From assembly GCA_013399875.1 (NCBI GenBank), contig VXAZ01008135.1, positions 372,001 to 436,000 of the forward strand: a stretch of 64,000 nucleotides of DNA. The letters run 5' to 3'. Shown here one piece after another: positions 1-12,400 of the stretch; position 1 is the first letter of the stretch; every line of letters starts with the position of its first letter. Both the position numbers and the translations under genes were made by a program. The notes under the pieces are model-generated. The model saw only the letters and a program-made list of their open reading frames with translations, was not told the origin of the DNA and did no database searches. This stretch comes from Gymnorhina tibicen (lineage: Eukaryota; Chordata; Aves; Passeriformes; Artamidae).

Positions 1-1270
1 GAATAACTGAGACAGCACTATGCTGCAGCTGCCTGTAGCCCTGCAACCTGCACTGTGGGTGACAAAGCCTGAAAAAACAAAAAGGCAAGTTCCCCTATAT
101 CCTTTATCTCCTTTATATGTAGAATAAGTGCTTGTCAAATAGAGACAACCTCACAGACTCCAGTTTGAAGCTGTTACAGGCACCTTTTGCATCCTTCACT
201 TGAAGCTCTTCTCAGATCAGTGATCCAAGACTGAGACTCACACGAGGCACCCAAGTCACCTTTCCTCCTTCTGAGAGCTGGGAAATTCCTATTATCAGTC
301 AAAGGCAGGAACGTGATTCCTCCCCATCTTCTCAGCCACCTATTAGGTGCGTGCCAATCTACCAAGTTACCACTAGTGTGTTTGGCTTCAGCACTTTGGG
401 CTTGAGCTCATCGGTATTGTTAAGCAAGCTGACTTGTAACTGCAGCTTGCTCTTTGAAAGAGATCACAAGCTGCCACGTTTTACACCAGGGCGACCTCAG
501 CCCCCGCTTAGGAGTCCCAGGGTGTAAATGGGTTACTCAGAACAAAACCTCCAAAGCCAGAAGCCTTGTCCCCATGAGGAGGACAGGTGCATTATGCTCC
601 CGGGTGCACAGGTGGTCAGGCAGACAAAGCAGCAGAACCCAGCTCCACGTGGCACAAATAGCTTCTAGCTCTCTGCTGGTTTATGCCCAAGAAAAGCAGC
701 CAGGTAGTGCTTCCTGAGCCTATTTGCCAGAGCCCTCAAAGGCCAACACACCACCAGGGGAAATGAGAAACATTCTGCAAGGTTCTTGTTTTGAAAGGGA
801 GCGGGAGCTAAGAAGCGTTAGAGAACTATTAGAGAAGAATTAGAGAACCATTAAAACATTACTTAAAAGACAGGATCGTCATTAAAAGGAATGGTACAAA
901 AATGAGGAGAAAAGGAGGCATATAAAATAAACAATACAGATAGTCATCAAACACTTCTGGTACACAGCTTGCAGCTGTTAGACAAAGGCTACTGCAATGC
1001 ACGTACACATCTAAAGGCTTGGGCTATTACTTATAGATGAAGGCAAAGAAAACAGAGAATTTCTGATAAATGAAGACACAGATAAGACTTTTAAAGGCTC
1101 TCAGAGTTCAGAAACCTTCCTGGAACTCCGTGGATCATGGGCTCAGCACCAAAATCTCAGAACTTGACATAACAGAATGTTCTTGTATCAACTTCACATA
1201 CAACTAGACCAAGGCCCTTTTTTCCCAAGTACCATCCAGAAAACAGATCTCTGAAGTGACAGAGGATCGT

Positions 1271-1332
1271 TCATAGAACACAGAATAGCTGAGGTGGGAA
1301 AGCACCTCTGGGGATTGCCTAGTCCTTTCCCA
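1271..1332 (-). mobile_element. CR1 LINE 3'-end remnant (short)
   Basis: The plus strand reads TCATAGAACACAGAATAGCT, then a diverged GAGGTGGGAAAGCACCTCTGG and CCTAGTCC. This resembles the reverse complement of an avian CR1 3' end. Only about 60 bp remain, and the element is old. Confidence 0.5.
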
Positions 1333-3329
1333 TCTGTGCTGTTCTATGACTCTGAAAAGGGACCAGGTAAGGATACCCAGTGTATTCACTGCTTCCTCAG
1401 TCCCTTTCTCCATTCCAACACGCCACGAGTTCACAGGTTGCTTTAAACACCAGGTATTCTATACACTCTGACCGACCTTAATCCTTGAATAATTAAATAA
1501 CTCTCATTAAATCCTTTGGCCATTTTTAAATTTTATTTTTAAAATGACACGATGTGAGATTTATTTTAAAGTAGGCAGATTACTTGCCAAAAGTAAAGAA
1601 GGGCACGAAAACATTCACAATATTCAAGTCAGATATTTTAAAACATGAACAAATATTGTTAAAAATGACTGAGCACCTCATTTTAACTTGAAGCGTTTGT
1701 CCTCAGTCTAAGAATAGAAATGCCTTTGTGCTCCTGGGTACACTGACCAAAGACTGACCCAAGCAAAAGCCAGGCTGTAGCTGAACAACTCTCACACAGA
1801 CTCACGGCCAACCAAACTCAGGACAAAACCCAAAGAGCTAAAGAGGAATTAATGCAACTGCAGAAATGTCATCAGCTTGCAAATAAACGATAAAACCATT
1901 TCCATCTCCCAGGTCCTTCACTGGCAGGAGGGAAAAATAACATGCTACCAGCGACCTCAAGGAACTTGTTTCCTTGTCAAGATTGAATACGGAATGCAAT
2001 CCCTGGAGGCGACTTCAAAAGTATTTATATAGGTCGCTGCCCACATTAACACTGATGTTTCTCCATCTGCAACTTCAGATCAAGGCAACGAAAAGGAGCA
2101 AGTCAGGGATCTACCAGGAATCTTGTTGATAACATATGACACTTGACAGCAAAACCTCTCGGTCAACTGGAAGTATTAACCAAATATTCCTTTCCCCCCA
2201 GGCTCCCCCAGCCTGGCTGTACGCTGTGACAGGTAATCTCCTCCTCCCATCCAACGAGACAAATGCCCCTTTGCGGGGAAGGCACACTTACTGGCACTCT
2301 GAAAGGAGACGTGTTCGGAACATCCATGGAGTTGGTTTTCTCAGAAGTGCCGGTCCCCGAGATGCTCCGTCTGCGAGGAGATCTCTCTGCTGGGACCTCT
2401 GAGGAAGAGAAGAAGAAGGTGGTGAATGGGTGCCCGGGGGTGGGGAATAGTCAGGTTTTGTGCTCTGTAGGACAGAAGCCTCAGGAAAGTTTCGAGTGCA
2501 TTACTAGACTGCTGAATTAACCCACCCATTTACCTGTATCTTATTCACTTATTGACCTACAATGGCATTTTCACTGGCAGATTCAAGGTTGTGAATCTGA
2601 CTTGACTGTGGGCAATTAAAATAAAAAGTGCTGGTAAAGATCAACACCCGGACAAACTTAATATTCTGTTACTGTTTGAGAGACGGCATTCAGAGAACCT
2701 AAATCTATTTCTTTAAATTTAATTCTTTTACATAAGCAGTGCAGTAATTAACAGATAACTACAATCAAGACCCAGGGAAGCTCATTTGAATGTAATTTGG
2801 CAAAGGTCAAAGTTCGGTCGTGTATGATCACACTACTTGCTCAGAGCATGCAACCAGCAGAAGACTTGTAAGTGCCTGGGTAATATGACATATATATTTC
2901 TGCAGATAAAAAAAAAATAGGTCAACTTCTCCTCATTCTGGCAGTATGACCTTACTAAGACACGACTCTGGCATCTTAAATCCATGCAGACTGATCTGAT
3001 GAGCACAAATACTCATAAAAGCTGTACTGATGACTTTGACTAGTACAAATACCGGAATGATAGCATAAATGAAGTACAGACAGCATTAAAAATCTCGCCA
3101 CGAACACACATATATATGCATTTTTATATAGAGCTAGATATGCATATGTATGCACACAGATACCTTTATCACAAGTGCTGCCCATCTCCAGCTCAATTGC
3201 CAGACTTTAAGGAATCCAGCTTCACAAAGCACCCCCCAACACGGGGAGGGAAAAAATCACTTCCTAGCACAAAGTCCATTGTTATCTTCCGAATCTTAAA
3301 GAGAAGGAGCAAGCCGTGACTCCGGGCAG

Positions 3330-4350
3330 TGGCATTGTGACTCCTGCCGTTTCTCCTCCCAAGAGCCAGACGCAGCTGAAACTTCCAGCGCTGGCCGCCC
3401 GGCCCCGGGGATCCGCGGCTTCCAGCGCAGGGAAGGAGCGCCGGGTGCCTCGGTCCGCCCTCCCTCCCTCCCCGGGCTGGCGGCAGCGAGCGAGCGCACA
3501 GGACTGCAGCTCCTCAATCAATCGCTCGGGCTGCACATCCTCATTAGTTACTTTCAGGCTATTAACAGACGCCCTACTGCCGGCTTCCCTCCGCTACCGA
3601 AATTCTCCCTGCGTATCCTGACTCTCAGCGGCAAAAACCAGGGTTTATGGAGAGAGACGGCCAGCTGGTGCCACGAGAGCGGCGTTTTCCTCCAAGCAGC
3701 CGGGGAAAAAAAAGGAGAGAAGCCTTCTTCAGGGATAACGTTACTTGTGATGTCTTTGCATAGCGGATTTTGATTTCAGCAGAGTTATAATACGTCTCTC
3801 CCATGGATGCTTGGAGACCGACAAAATGGAGCATAGCGGAGGAGAGGCGAAGCAATGTGGACCCTGCAGTATTAGCGTCTCACCGGGCAGATATTTATCG
3901 GTCTAAAAAAGCCAACTGCTGACACGGAGCCCCTCGGTGTGCCGGGGGAAAGGGCTGCCGAGAGGGAGAGCAGCCCCGCGAGGCGGGCAGCGGAGCCCGG
4001 CACAGGGCGCGGGGTGTGACCCCGGGGGCCGGGCAGGGCACAGCCGGGGCCGGGAGGGCGATGCCCGAGCCCCGCCGGCACCCAGCGAGCGCATCCCGGC
4101 CCGCCGGAGCCCGCGGGAGCCGCGACTGAGCCGGCCCTGCGGGGACAGCCCTCCTGCTCTGGAGCAGCGCCGGCCACGTTCTCCCACAGCATCACCCGGC
4201 CCAGAGCCGCAGGGAGAGTCCCCACCGGGCACCTTGAGAGAGCAAAGCGCTTGGAGCAGGGCCAGCGCCAGCCCGAGGTCTTTGAGTCACTCAGTCCCAC
4301 CGCCTCGGGAGCCTCTGCGGTGCCGCCGGCTTTACCTGACCGCGCACCTT
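3330..4350. promoter_or_regulatory. CpG island of unknown role in the RASAL2 intron
   Basis: Two dense CpG blocks (about 3380-3520 and 3930-4350) are separated by a less GC-rich stretch. Open frames of 100-160 codons occur on both strands, as expected from low stop density, and none resembles a known protein. On the minus strand a donor-like CTGCCCG|GTGAGAC sits at 3884/3883. The frame that would join the next RASAL2 exon meets a TAG with no ATG, so it could only be a noncoding first exon. It may be an extra promoter or an intronic CpG island. Confidence 0.45.
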
Positions 4351-5475
4351 GGGATCACCAGCTGCCTGCCCGGCCTCGAGGAAAGGAAACTTCATTTTCC
4401 GCAGCACCTCTGAGCACTGCTGTGCCCAGAGAGCTGCGTCAGGTGGGATTTAAAGAACTGCCCCTGCCATTCCCGTGTCCACGTAACGAAGGCAAATGGG
4501 ATATATTCCACTGGAACAGGGCTAGAGCGAGCACCTTTTGTGTTACACTGAATAGTAACGAGTAACGTAATAGGTTTGGCTTCCTCCGCTTCTCACGCGC
4601 AGGAAATCACATCAAAGCCGCTCCGCTAATTTAAAACAGTCTGGTAACTTTGCTGAGTCACAAATGAAAACACGAGCCCAAATCCCCCACTACATCCCAC
4701 CACGCGTTCTGCAGGAGGGGCAGTTTGGCAGAGAGCTTAACTTTAAACTGAATGGAGTCGAAAAGCCACCACAAGGAATGTGCCTGGCTCCCCTTGCCTT
4801 CCCTCTCCCCGCCAGCATCCACCCAGCAGCAATCCAAGTTTCCTGCAAATAAAATGTTGACATTTCATTGGTAAAATGAGTTTCTTCTTTTCTCACACCA
4901 TCACAGAAGTGTACCAAATGGGGAAGGGAAGATGAAATATTCACTAGGTGCCTGCAGTGAACTAAAAATAAAAACTACCTTTCCCTCCCTTCTCCTTCTA
5001 AAGAACAAGAGCAAATAGACACGCTCAGTCCCTAGGAAAAGGAAGACCCAGATATAGCAAAATTGTCGAGATATGTTAACTGGAAATCAAAAGCTGAAGC
5101 AACTTGCTGTGACGCCTGTAGAACAGTATTTTTGCTGAGTCTTGTGAAAGAAATCTATACTGTCACCACCAGGCAAAAAATTAGACAGTTCCCTCCCCTG
5201 CTCCACTAGTAATGCTTGAGGCTACTCTTGCATAATCTTCACCTGCTGTAAAAATCAATGCACCTCTGATCAGCTTAGTATTAAATTACAACTGCTTTCT
5301 GCACTGCTCACTCCCAGGGACCAAGGCTATAGGTAAATCACATTGTTTATCCATCAAAACAATCTGAAACCCTTTTCAGCCCTTCTGTTTCTGGGAAGAA
5401 AAGAAAAAAAAAGGCAAAAAGGAAAAAAAAACCCACCTGACAGAGCTTCCCCATTTCAAGCTTCAACAAATAATT

Positions 5476-5565
5476 GCAGAATCTTACAACGGTTTGAGAT
5501 GGAATGGGCCTTAAAGATCATCCAGGCAGGGACACCTTCCACTATACCATCAAACAGATGAGTTG
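5476..5565 (-). mobile_element. CR1 LINE 3'-end fragment
   Basis: The plus strand contains the CR1-type words GGGCCTTAAAGATCATC and GCAGGGACACCTTCCACTA in the usual order. The segment naming the affected bases between them is shortened, suggesting an internal deletion. It is the reverse complement of the CR1 3' end. Confidence 0.72.
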
Positions 5566-8500
5566 CAAACATCCCAATGGGTCACTTTCATGGCCTGATA
5601 TCCTGGTGACCTGCAGTAATATTTATGTAAACAAGGATTTATCCCCACTAGGTAGCAACAGTCAGGTCCAAATTAGCCGAGCCAATTACTTGCAGCGGCA
5701 GATGCCTCTGAGCAGGGAACTGCCCGAGGAGCCAATGCAGGCAGGGCTCCTCTCCCATCCTGTTGCACCACTCTCCCCCTCAGCAGCACCCAAGCTCGTT
5801 CTGTAGGCCGGCAGGCAGCTCTGTGGGAGACGGGTGCCCTCACTGCTCGGAGCAGTGGCCAGGGCTGCCGTCCTTTGAAGGGAACCCTCTCTGCCACGGT
5901 GGTGCAGCCTCAGCAACCTCTGGGCACCACAGGCCTCTGGGGGTTGACCTAAATTTCCTGTTGCTGGGTGCTGTGGCCACTTGGAAGCCTTGCTGTGGTG
6001 GAAATTTGTATTTTTGCCGTGAAGAGCTTTTTCTCCAGGTGGGAGAAGCAGACACTAAACAAACCTCCCAGCTCTGCGGGACAGCCACACCAGGTAGGAG
6101 CTGTTTGCAGGTAGAGGAGAAAGAACAAGAAGAGGAAGAAGCGTCTGAACAGCATTTTTCAGATGGGTATTACCTAGTGAAATAGGAAGCCTCACATCAA
6201 AACAAATAAAAATGTTAATGCTTTACCTTGCGGTAAGCATTCTCTCTCATTTTGCTCACTTGGGGAGAATTCACACTTGGGCCCAATTCACAGACTGTCA
6301 TAAAAATTTCATTAAATGCCTGTACAAGAAGCCTAAGGTAAAAGCAAACTCAAACCCCCCTAATCTGTCTTAAGTCCTGAAGTCCAAGTTTGTGTTCTGA
6401 CTAAAATACATTATGCAAATCCTGCAAGGTATAACTTAAAGGAAAAAACGGAAATTTGCAGAGATAGCTTTTCCACATTTATCAAGGCAACCAGACGGGG
6501 GGGAAAAAAATCACAAGAAGATACATCAGAGCGAATGCAACCAAGTTTCAGGACACTGAAGTGCACAAAAGCTGCCAAGCCTGGAAAGGGAAATACAAAG
6601 GGAACCCTGCAAAGCTCACTGGCTGTAGAACTCCAGCATCAAACAACTGCTAGACACAAACTATGATCAAAAACTCTCCCAGTCCATTAGCAGGGGTTTG
6701 AAAAGAAGATACTGTGCTTTACTAGGGATTGAGTCCATCAGATAAGTCTTGGAAGATGATCCAGGTAACTATAAAAGATTTTTAATTTACAGACAGGCAA
6801 TTCTGTTGCTGTCAGACACTTGCATTGTGCTGGCATATAAAAAAGGTGTAATTGAATTAGTGCCCAGTGTAGAAGGTGCATAGCAAGCAACCTAAATGAC
6901 ACACTAAGTCACTTAAAAGATACTTAAGTCATTGATTCCTAAACGACTTTACAGCCTGCAAGACAAGACCTAACATGAGAAGCAGATGAATACCAGAGGA
7001 GGCTGGAAGAAAGGGCACAGATATCACAGGAGAGAATAATTTTGGGGTTTAAGTATAAACTCCCACAATTTATTTTCCCTGAAAGTTTGGAGGAAACTGT
7101 ACCTGGCACTGAGTGAGCACAACATCAGCTGTTCTAAGACTGATGCATTCGCTTTGAAGCGGAGGAACAAATCCTCCAGCTCTGCAAACCAAGTCAGAAA
7201 TGAAGCAGATGCACGTCCCTAAACTGCTCAACATATCCTCTGCCTGATGTGTGGGGCTATACAAAATTTGGGATGGTTGCTCCTTTCTGACCTCCGCATG
7301 CAGCAGCCTCTAAAACCTCCCTTAATGGCTGGCTCCACACGCAGCAGCCAAACAAACTGCCCGGACAACTGTGCCAACACAAAAGCAGAGACAAGGAGCT
7401 ACTGCCCATGACCTGGAGATGCTGATGTCCTCGTTAGTTCCTAATGATCTTGGACTGCCCCTGCTAATTCAAATTACCTTGTGTTTGCTGCAGAGATTGC
7501 ACACAGACAATTAACGCCGATCAGCTGACGCATGGTAACTTGTTCCTGCAGCCTAATTTGTTTAGAGGCTTATGACTTAAACACATATTAGTATGATATC
7601 AATATTTATTGTCCTCGTTATTAAACAACAGCCTTGAGCCACAGCTTTCCAAACCAATCTTTTCACTGTCTAAAAGGGCTGTGAATAGAGGCATTCTCTA
7701 AAAAGCAATCCTTTGGGATAGCCTCACTGGCTCTTGAATGCACCAAAGCTCAACAGCTCCTGCCTGCTCCTCTCCACGGCCCAGAAGGCTGCTCCGAGCC
7801 TCAGCACTTCTTGCTCCCTGTGGCAGGATTTTGTCCCTGAGCAGGAAGAATTATTGTTATGGACACAGGAAAAGACCCAATGTACTGCAGACATCCGAGA
7901 GGTATCAGTGAACCCTAAACACGGTCCCACACCACTTGGGAATTTTTATTCTAAATGGATCTGCACTTTTCTCCTAAGAAGAAAAACTTTGAGCAGTCTC
8001 GCCTGATTTATCTTGCTACCACCACACAGTTCAGAAGTCAGGCAAGCTGACAGAAACGGGATGAAGTGGACTGAAGCCAGTGATCAGCTGGTCAAACGGC
8101 ACAGAGAAGAAAACCAGAGCAGCACATTGTTTAGTCCAGTTCAGTTCAAGTGCTTCGGGGCACATGCCCATTTACAAGGTAACCTTTGCCCAGTGTGTTT
8201 GTAACTGTTTCAAACAGGCTGTAACCAAGTTAATTAACACCGAACACCACTTAAAAGCTTTTAAAAAGAAATAAGGTCAGGTAACCGAAAGACTGAAGAA
8301 ATTAAGCACCGAAGTAGTAAAGGCTTCCCAGCAAAGTGTTAAAACCCAAAAAATACAGTTCGTACCCTACCGTACCAAGGAACGAGAGAAGGCTTTTCTC
8401 ATCTTCCGTGCTGCTATCCAGCCATTCGGCCACATGCCCAGGAGAAAGAAGACTTATTCTCCAGCCAGAAAACTTTTCCATACAGAACACAGTAAGTGAA

Positions 8501-8989
8501 CGAAGCAGGGCAGGAAGGATGGGGAGGAGCTGATGGTCTTGGGATTCCAGTACTCCAGTTATTGTCTACACTGACAAACATGAGAGCGTGATCTGCCCTG
8601 TTCTCTCAACCCTACATCGGACACAGCAGGCACGGGTGGGAGCAGTAACTGGGAGCTGTACTTGTCCCTTTGTGTCAGGTTTCAGTCCAAGCGGGAACAG
8701 AAAGAAGGCAAAAAAGGGAAGCAGGGGAAACTGAGGTCTCAAAATCCAGAAGAGGCAGCAGGTTATGACAGAATCAACTTAAGGAAAAAGTAGAAATATA
8801 TCAGTGCTGAAGAAGCCCAAATAAGTCAGCACAACAGCTCATCAGCTCAGTGCAGTATAGCCCTACCATTCCTCACAGTGTTGGCTTTGTTTGAAGGCTC
8901 AGGTATTGTGCTTTACGCCAAAAGAAAAACCAGCAAGCTCGGAGGCAATTTAAATCCCCTCCCCACTACTGACGAGCCCGCATTCCCCT

Positions 8990-9480
8990 GTTCACAAGCC
9001 CCTTCCTGCTCCAGCTATTATCCCAGCGTCCCAGCCTTCCTTGCACCGAATTTGCCCGTGCAATGGCAGGTTGATCAATCCGCGAAGAGGGAGCTCGCAG
9101 CCCTCCCCGTCCCCTCCTCCTGCATGGCGGCGGCATCGATCGGCGATAATGGAAGCGGCCGCTGGCTGCGGGCACCGGGAGCGGCCAGGGAGCGGCCAGG
9201 GAGCAGCCGGGGAGCGCTGCCCGTGCCCAGAGCAGCCAGGGAGCGCTGCCCGTGCCCAGCAGCCGGGGAGCCGCTCCTCCTCCCCGGCACCCCCGGCACC
9301 CCCGGCTCGGCCCCCTCCGCACCGGGCGCAGCAGAGAGAGGGAAGGAGGCAGCAGCTCCTCGGGGGGCTCCGAGGAGCCATCCCCACGGACGGGTGGTTG
9401 TTTATTGGGAAAAAGGAAGAACCGGCCAGACGGGCAATAATTCCGCCCTGTCTGGACAGCGAGCTCGCTCTGCAAGGAGG
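8990..9480. promoter_or_regulatory. CpG island with GC-rich short tandem repeats
   Basis: GC-rich block with many CpGs. Between about 9175 and 9265 it has short direct repeats: AGGGAGCGGCC units, then two copies of a roughly 27-bp unit with the core GGAGCGCTGCCCGTGCCCAG. A strong plus-strand donor, TCCTG|GTAAGTG, follows at 9592/9593. A plus-strand noncoding transcript starting in the island is possible but unproven. The frames of 130-212 codons overlap on both strands and are not convincing as proteins. Confidence 0.45.
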
Positions 9481-12400
9481 GCTCGTCGCTGTGGCTTCAT
9501 GGAGGGTCCCATTTAATCGTAGAGCGTAGGATTTATTCTACACAAAAGAGCATTTTGCAGGTTTACACATGCACGAGCAGTGACGAATCCTGGTAAGTGA
9601 GGGACTCCTGGGCCCCACAAATCAAAATTGCCTTTGTCCTCAGGGGATGGGGCTGATGCTCTGATCAAACTGCACTCTTTAAAGAGGCAGCCGCCTTTTG
9701 CTCACCGGTTTCTGAACCTGTCTTTATTTTAAATAATTTACACACTTGCCAATCCCTATTACAAACAAGGACATTTGCTGACCACTGACTAAAACCTAAG
9801 CTACACCAAAAAGCCATTAGATCAGCAAAGCAAAAAATTAGATCCCAACCAACAAATGAAGAGCGGAAAAAAAAAGACCTATCAAGTCCCAGCAGGGAGG
9901 AAAATTCCAATTACCAAGATAAACTGTAGCAAGTATCGTTTGTGCAGGACAGATATTCTCATAAAACACCTGCCAAGCAGGGCAGATGCTCTCCAGAATC
10001 CGCAGTTACTGAGGGGACACGGGACAGGCGGCTCAGGAGCAAGGTGCCCCAGCAGCGTGCCAGACCGAGCAGAGCTGTCCCCACTGCACAAGTGCCCAGC
10101 CCCACCCCAGCGTGAGCAGAGGGATGAAAACCCAGGAGCATTCCCTGCATCCTACAAAATCCTGTGATAGAAAGGTAGATTTCCCATCTATGCAAAAAGA
10201 GCTGGTTTTTTGGGTTTTGTTTTACAAAATGAACTGTTCCAACAAATTCCCCTCTGCGGGTGGGAGGATCACATTTTGTCCAGCTTCCACAAGTAGAACC
10301 TTTTCTTTAAGACTGTGCAAACTGATGACGTAAATCTCCTTGCAATAAGAATGGAATTAAAGAACCTTTGGAGAAAGGATTAGATAGTCATTTTGGTCTA
10401 TCTGGTTGGTCAATGTGAAATGAAAATTTCAACTCCTTTCTTTTAGTTCCCTAATCAAATACTGTACCCACAATCACCTGGGTGTCTTTCCACTAAAAAC
10501 TTGCAATATTAACTATCAGCTCCATAAATAAAAGTTCTAGAGAAAACAGAGTTATGAGTATTGATTTCCCATGGATGCTTACCAATTTTGCATCCTTTCT
10601 AGGTGTACAAATCACACGCAGATCCTGTTTTCCTCCCTGGTTGCCTCATCTTGTGTAATAATTTAGCTTTACTAATCCCTTTCAATATTTTAAAATGTGC
10701 ACCATAACGGGGGAAGTATATTAAATATCAAATATGAAACTGGCTAATTGGAGTATTTTAAAATACGGGAACATAAGAAAAACTTTGTAAAAAATGGAGC
10801 TAGAACTGGCAAAGACTTCAGTCAGGAGGATGCAACTAGGAACTGAAAGGGCAGTGAAGTTTTTGACAAGCAGATTTCTCCTGTGAATTAAGATTCCTGG
10901 GGAAACCCACAGAGGGGGAAAAACCTGCACAAATACGTCCCTATCGTTTACCTTCATGTTGTGTGGTTTAACAGGTCACACTCTCATGCAGGTCACCTGC
11001 CTGCAAGGGACCCTCAGGAGGTGGAGAGAGGCATCAGAACAAAGGCAAGAATTAAAAAGTCCTCGTAAGAAAGTAAGTCATGAACGCAGTCCCACTAGAA
11101 ACCCTGGAAATTTACAGTGATAGATGAGATGTAGAAGAGCCACTGACATTACAAAACACCAAATCCATCTAACCTGACTTGAAATACCCTTAGAACATCA
11201 CCCAGTGACTTCATCCACTCACTGAATTATTTCCTGTTGAACAAAAGGCCCGTCCCCCAGAAAAAGGGACATCCAGTTGTCACTGCACACAGCAAAGATA
11301 CCAAGAGCCTGTCTGATCCCCTGTAAGCTGTTCCAGTGGTTAACTCCACTCCTGCCCAGCAAATTGCTCCTTAGTTCCAAGGCTGAGTTTATCAAGCCTC
11401 ATCTCGCAGCCCCTGGGCTCTGGCTGGCGTTCCGATGCTTTGATAGTGCATTATCAAACCCTGGTATCAGAAATGTCCTCTCTGCTTACATCCTTTGAAT
11501 ACATAGTTTCAAACAATCCCTTCAAATATATCTTCAGACTCCTCTGGAGCATTGATTTTGATTTTTCAACCTTTGCTGTGCAAGAAAGGCAGAGACACAG
11601 CTCCGCAGCTGCAGGAGGGGTGTAGTTCTGGTCACGGCAGAAGTTATACTGTGAATAGCTTCTTAAATTTGTATTAAAGGAGGTCTTGTGCTCTAAAGCT
11701 TTCCAAAAACCACAAAAAAAGTCTTGTCCAAATTTTCCAGGACAGCCAGATTGTGAGATAAAATGCAAATCAGCAGGAGAAGAGTATTCAAAACAGGACT
11801 AACTTATTTTCATGCTGTGGGACCTGCCTACACTGGGAGTTTGTTGAACCAATGCAAACCCAGATACAAACTGCTCTATTGACCAGAGCAAAAGTATGGA
11901 AAACATGAAAATAGAGAGGTGGAAAGATCAGCAAAGTAGAAATAAAAAAACCCCAAGAAACCAATCAAAAAGCAGGGACAAGAAGCAGCTAATGCCTGCC
12001 TTGAGAGACTGCTTTCCAAAACTAGCACCAGGAGCTGTACAGAAAAGCAGGTGAGAACACCAGAGAACCTGTTCAAAGTGCTTGGCTTTATCTCCCTCAC
12101 CCCTGAGTTCTACAAGCAGATGAGTTCACAAGCCTGGAAATTAAACCAAACCCTTCTGCTTTGGAGCACCTTATAAAAACGCATCATTTAGAACTCGTAT
12201 ACATCCCTCCCTGGAAATTCCTGTGTCACAGCCACTGACACAACTCTGCAGTTGTCACAAATGTCACTCTCCTGCAGTTTAGAGTCTGAAACCTGTGAGC
12301 CTAAGCAGCTTTGCCACCCTGCGAATTTAAAAATTAGCTTTCTTGATCACTGAAACTACCCAGAAGCATGAGTCTCAGAGTTTTCTACAGGATTTTTTAG

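Noticed and set aside
3872..4413. Frames of 109-158 codons on both strands in the 3.3-4.4 kb island
   Set aside because: Proline, glycine and arginine composition typical of untranslated CpG islands; no known family.
8878..9529. Frames of 130-212 codons on both strands around 9 kb, including a minus-strand ATG in ideal context (GCCGCCATGC)
   Set aside because: The minus-strand frame from that ATG stops after 16 codons and has no donor in the phase needed for RASAL2; the others overlap each other on both strands.
11180..11420. Possible ancient LINE (CR1/L3-like) remnant, with CTGTTCCAGTGGTTAACTCC
   Set aside because: Only one short word resembles CR1; too weak to list without a repeat search.
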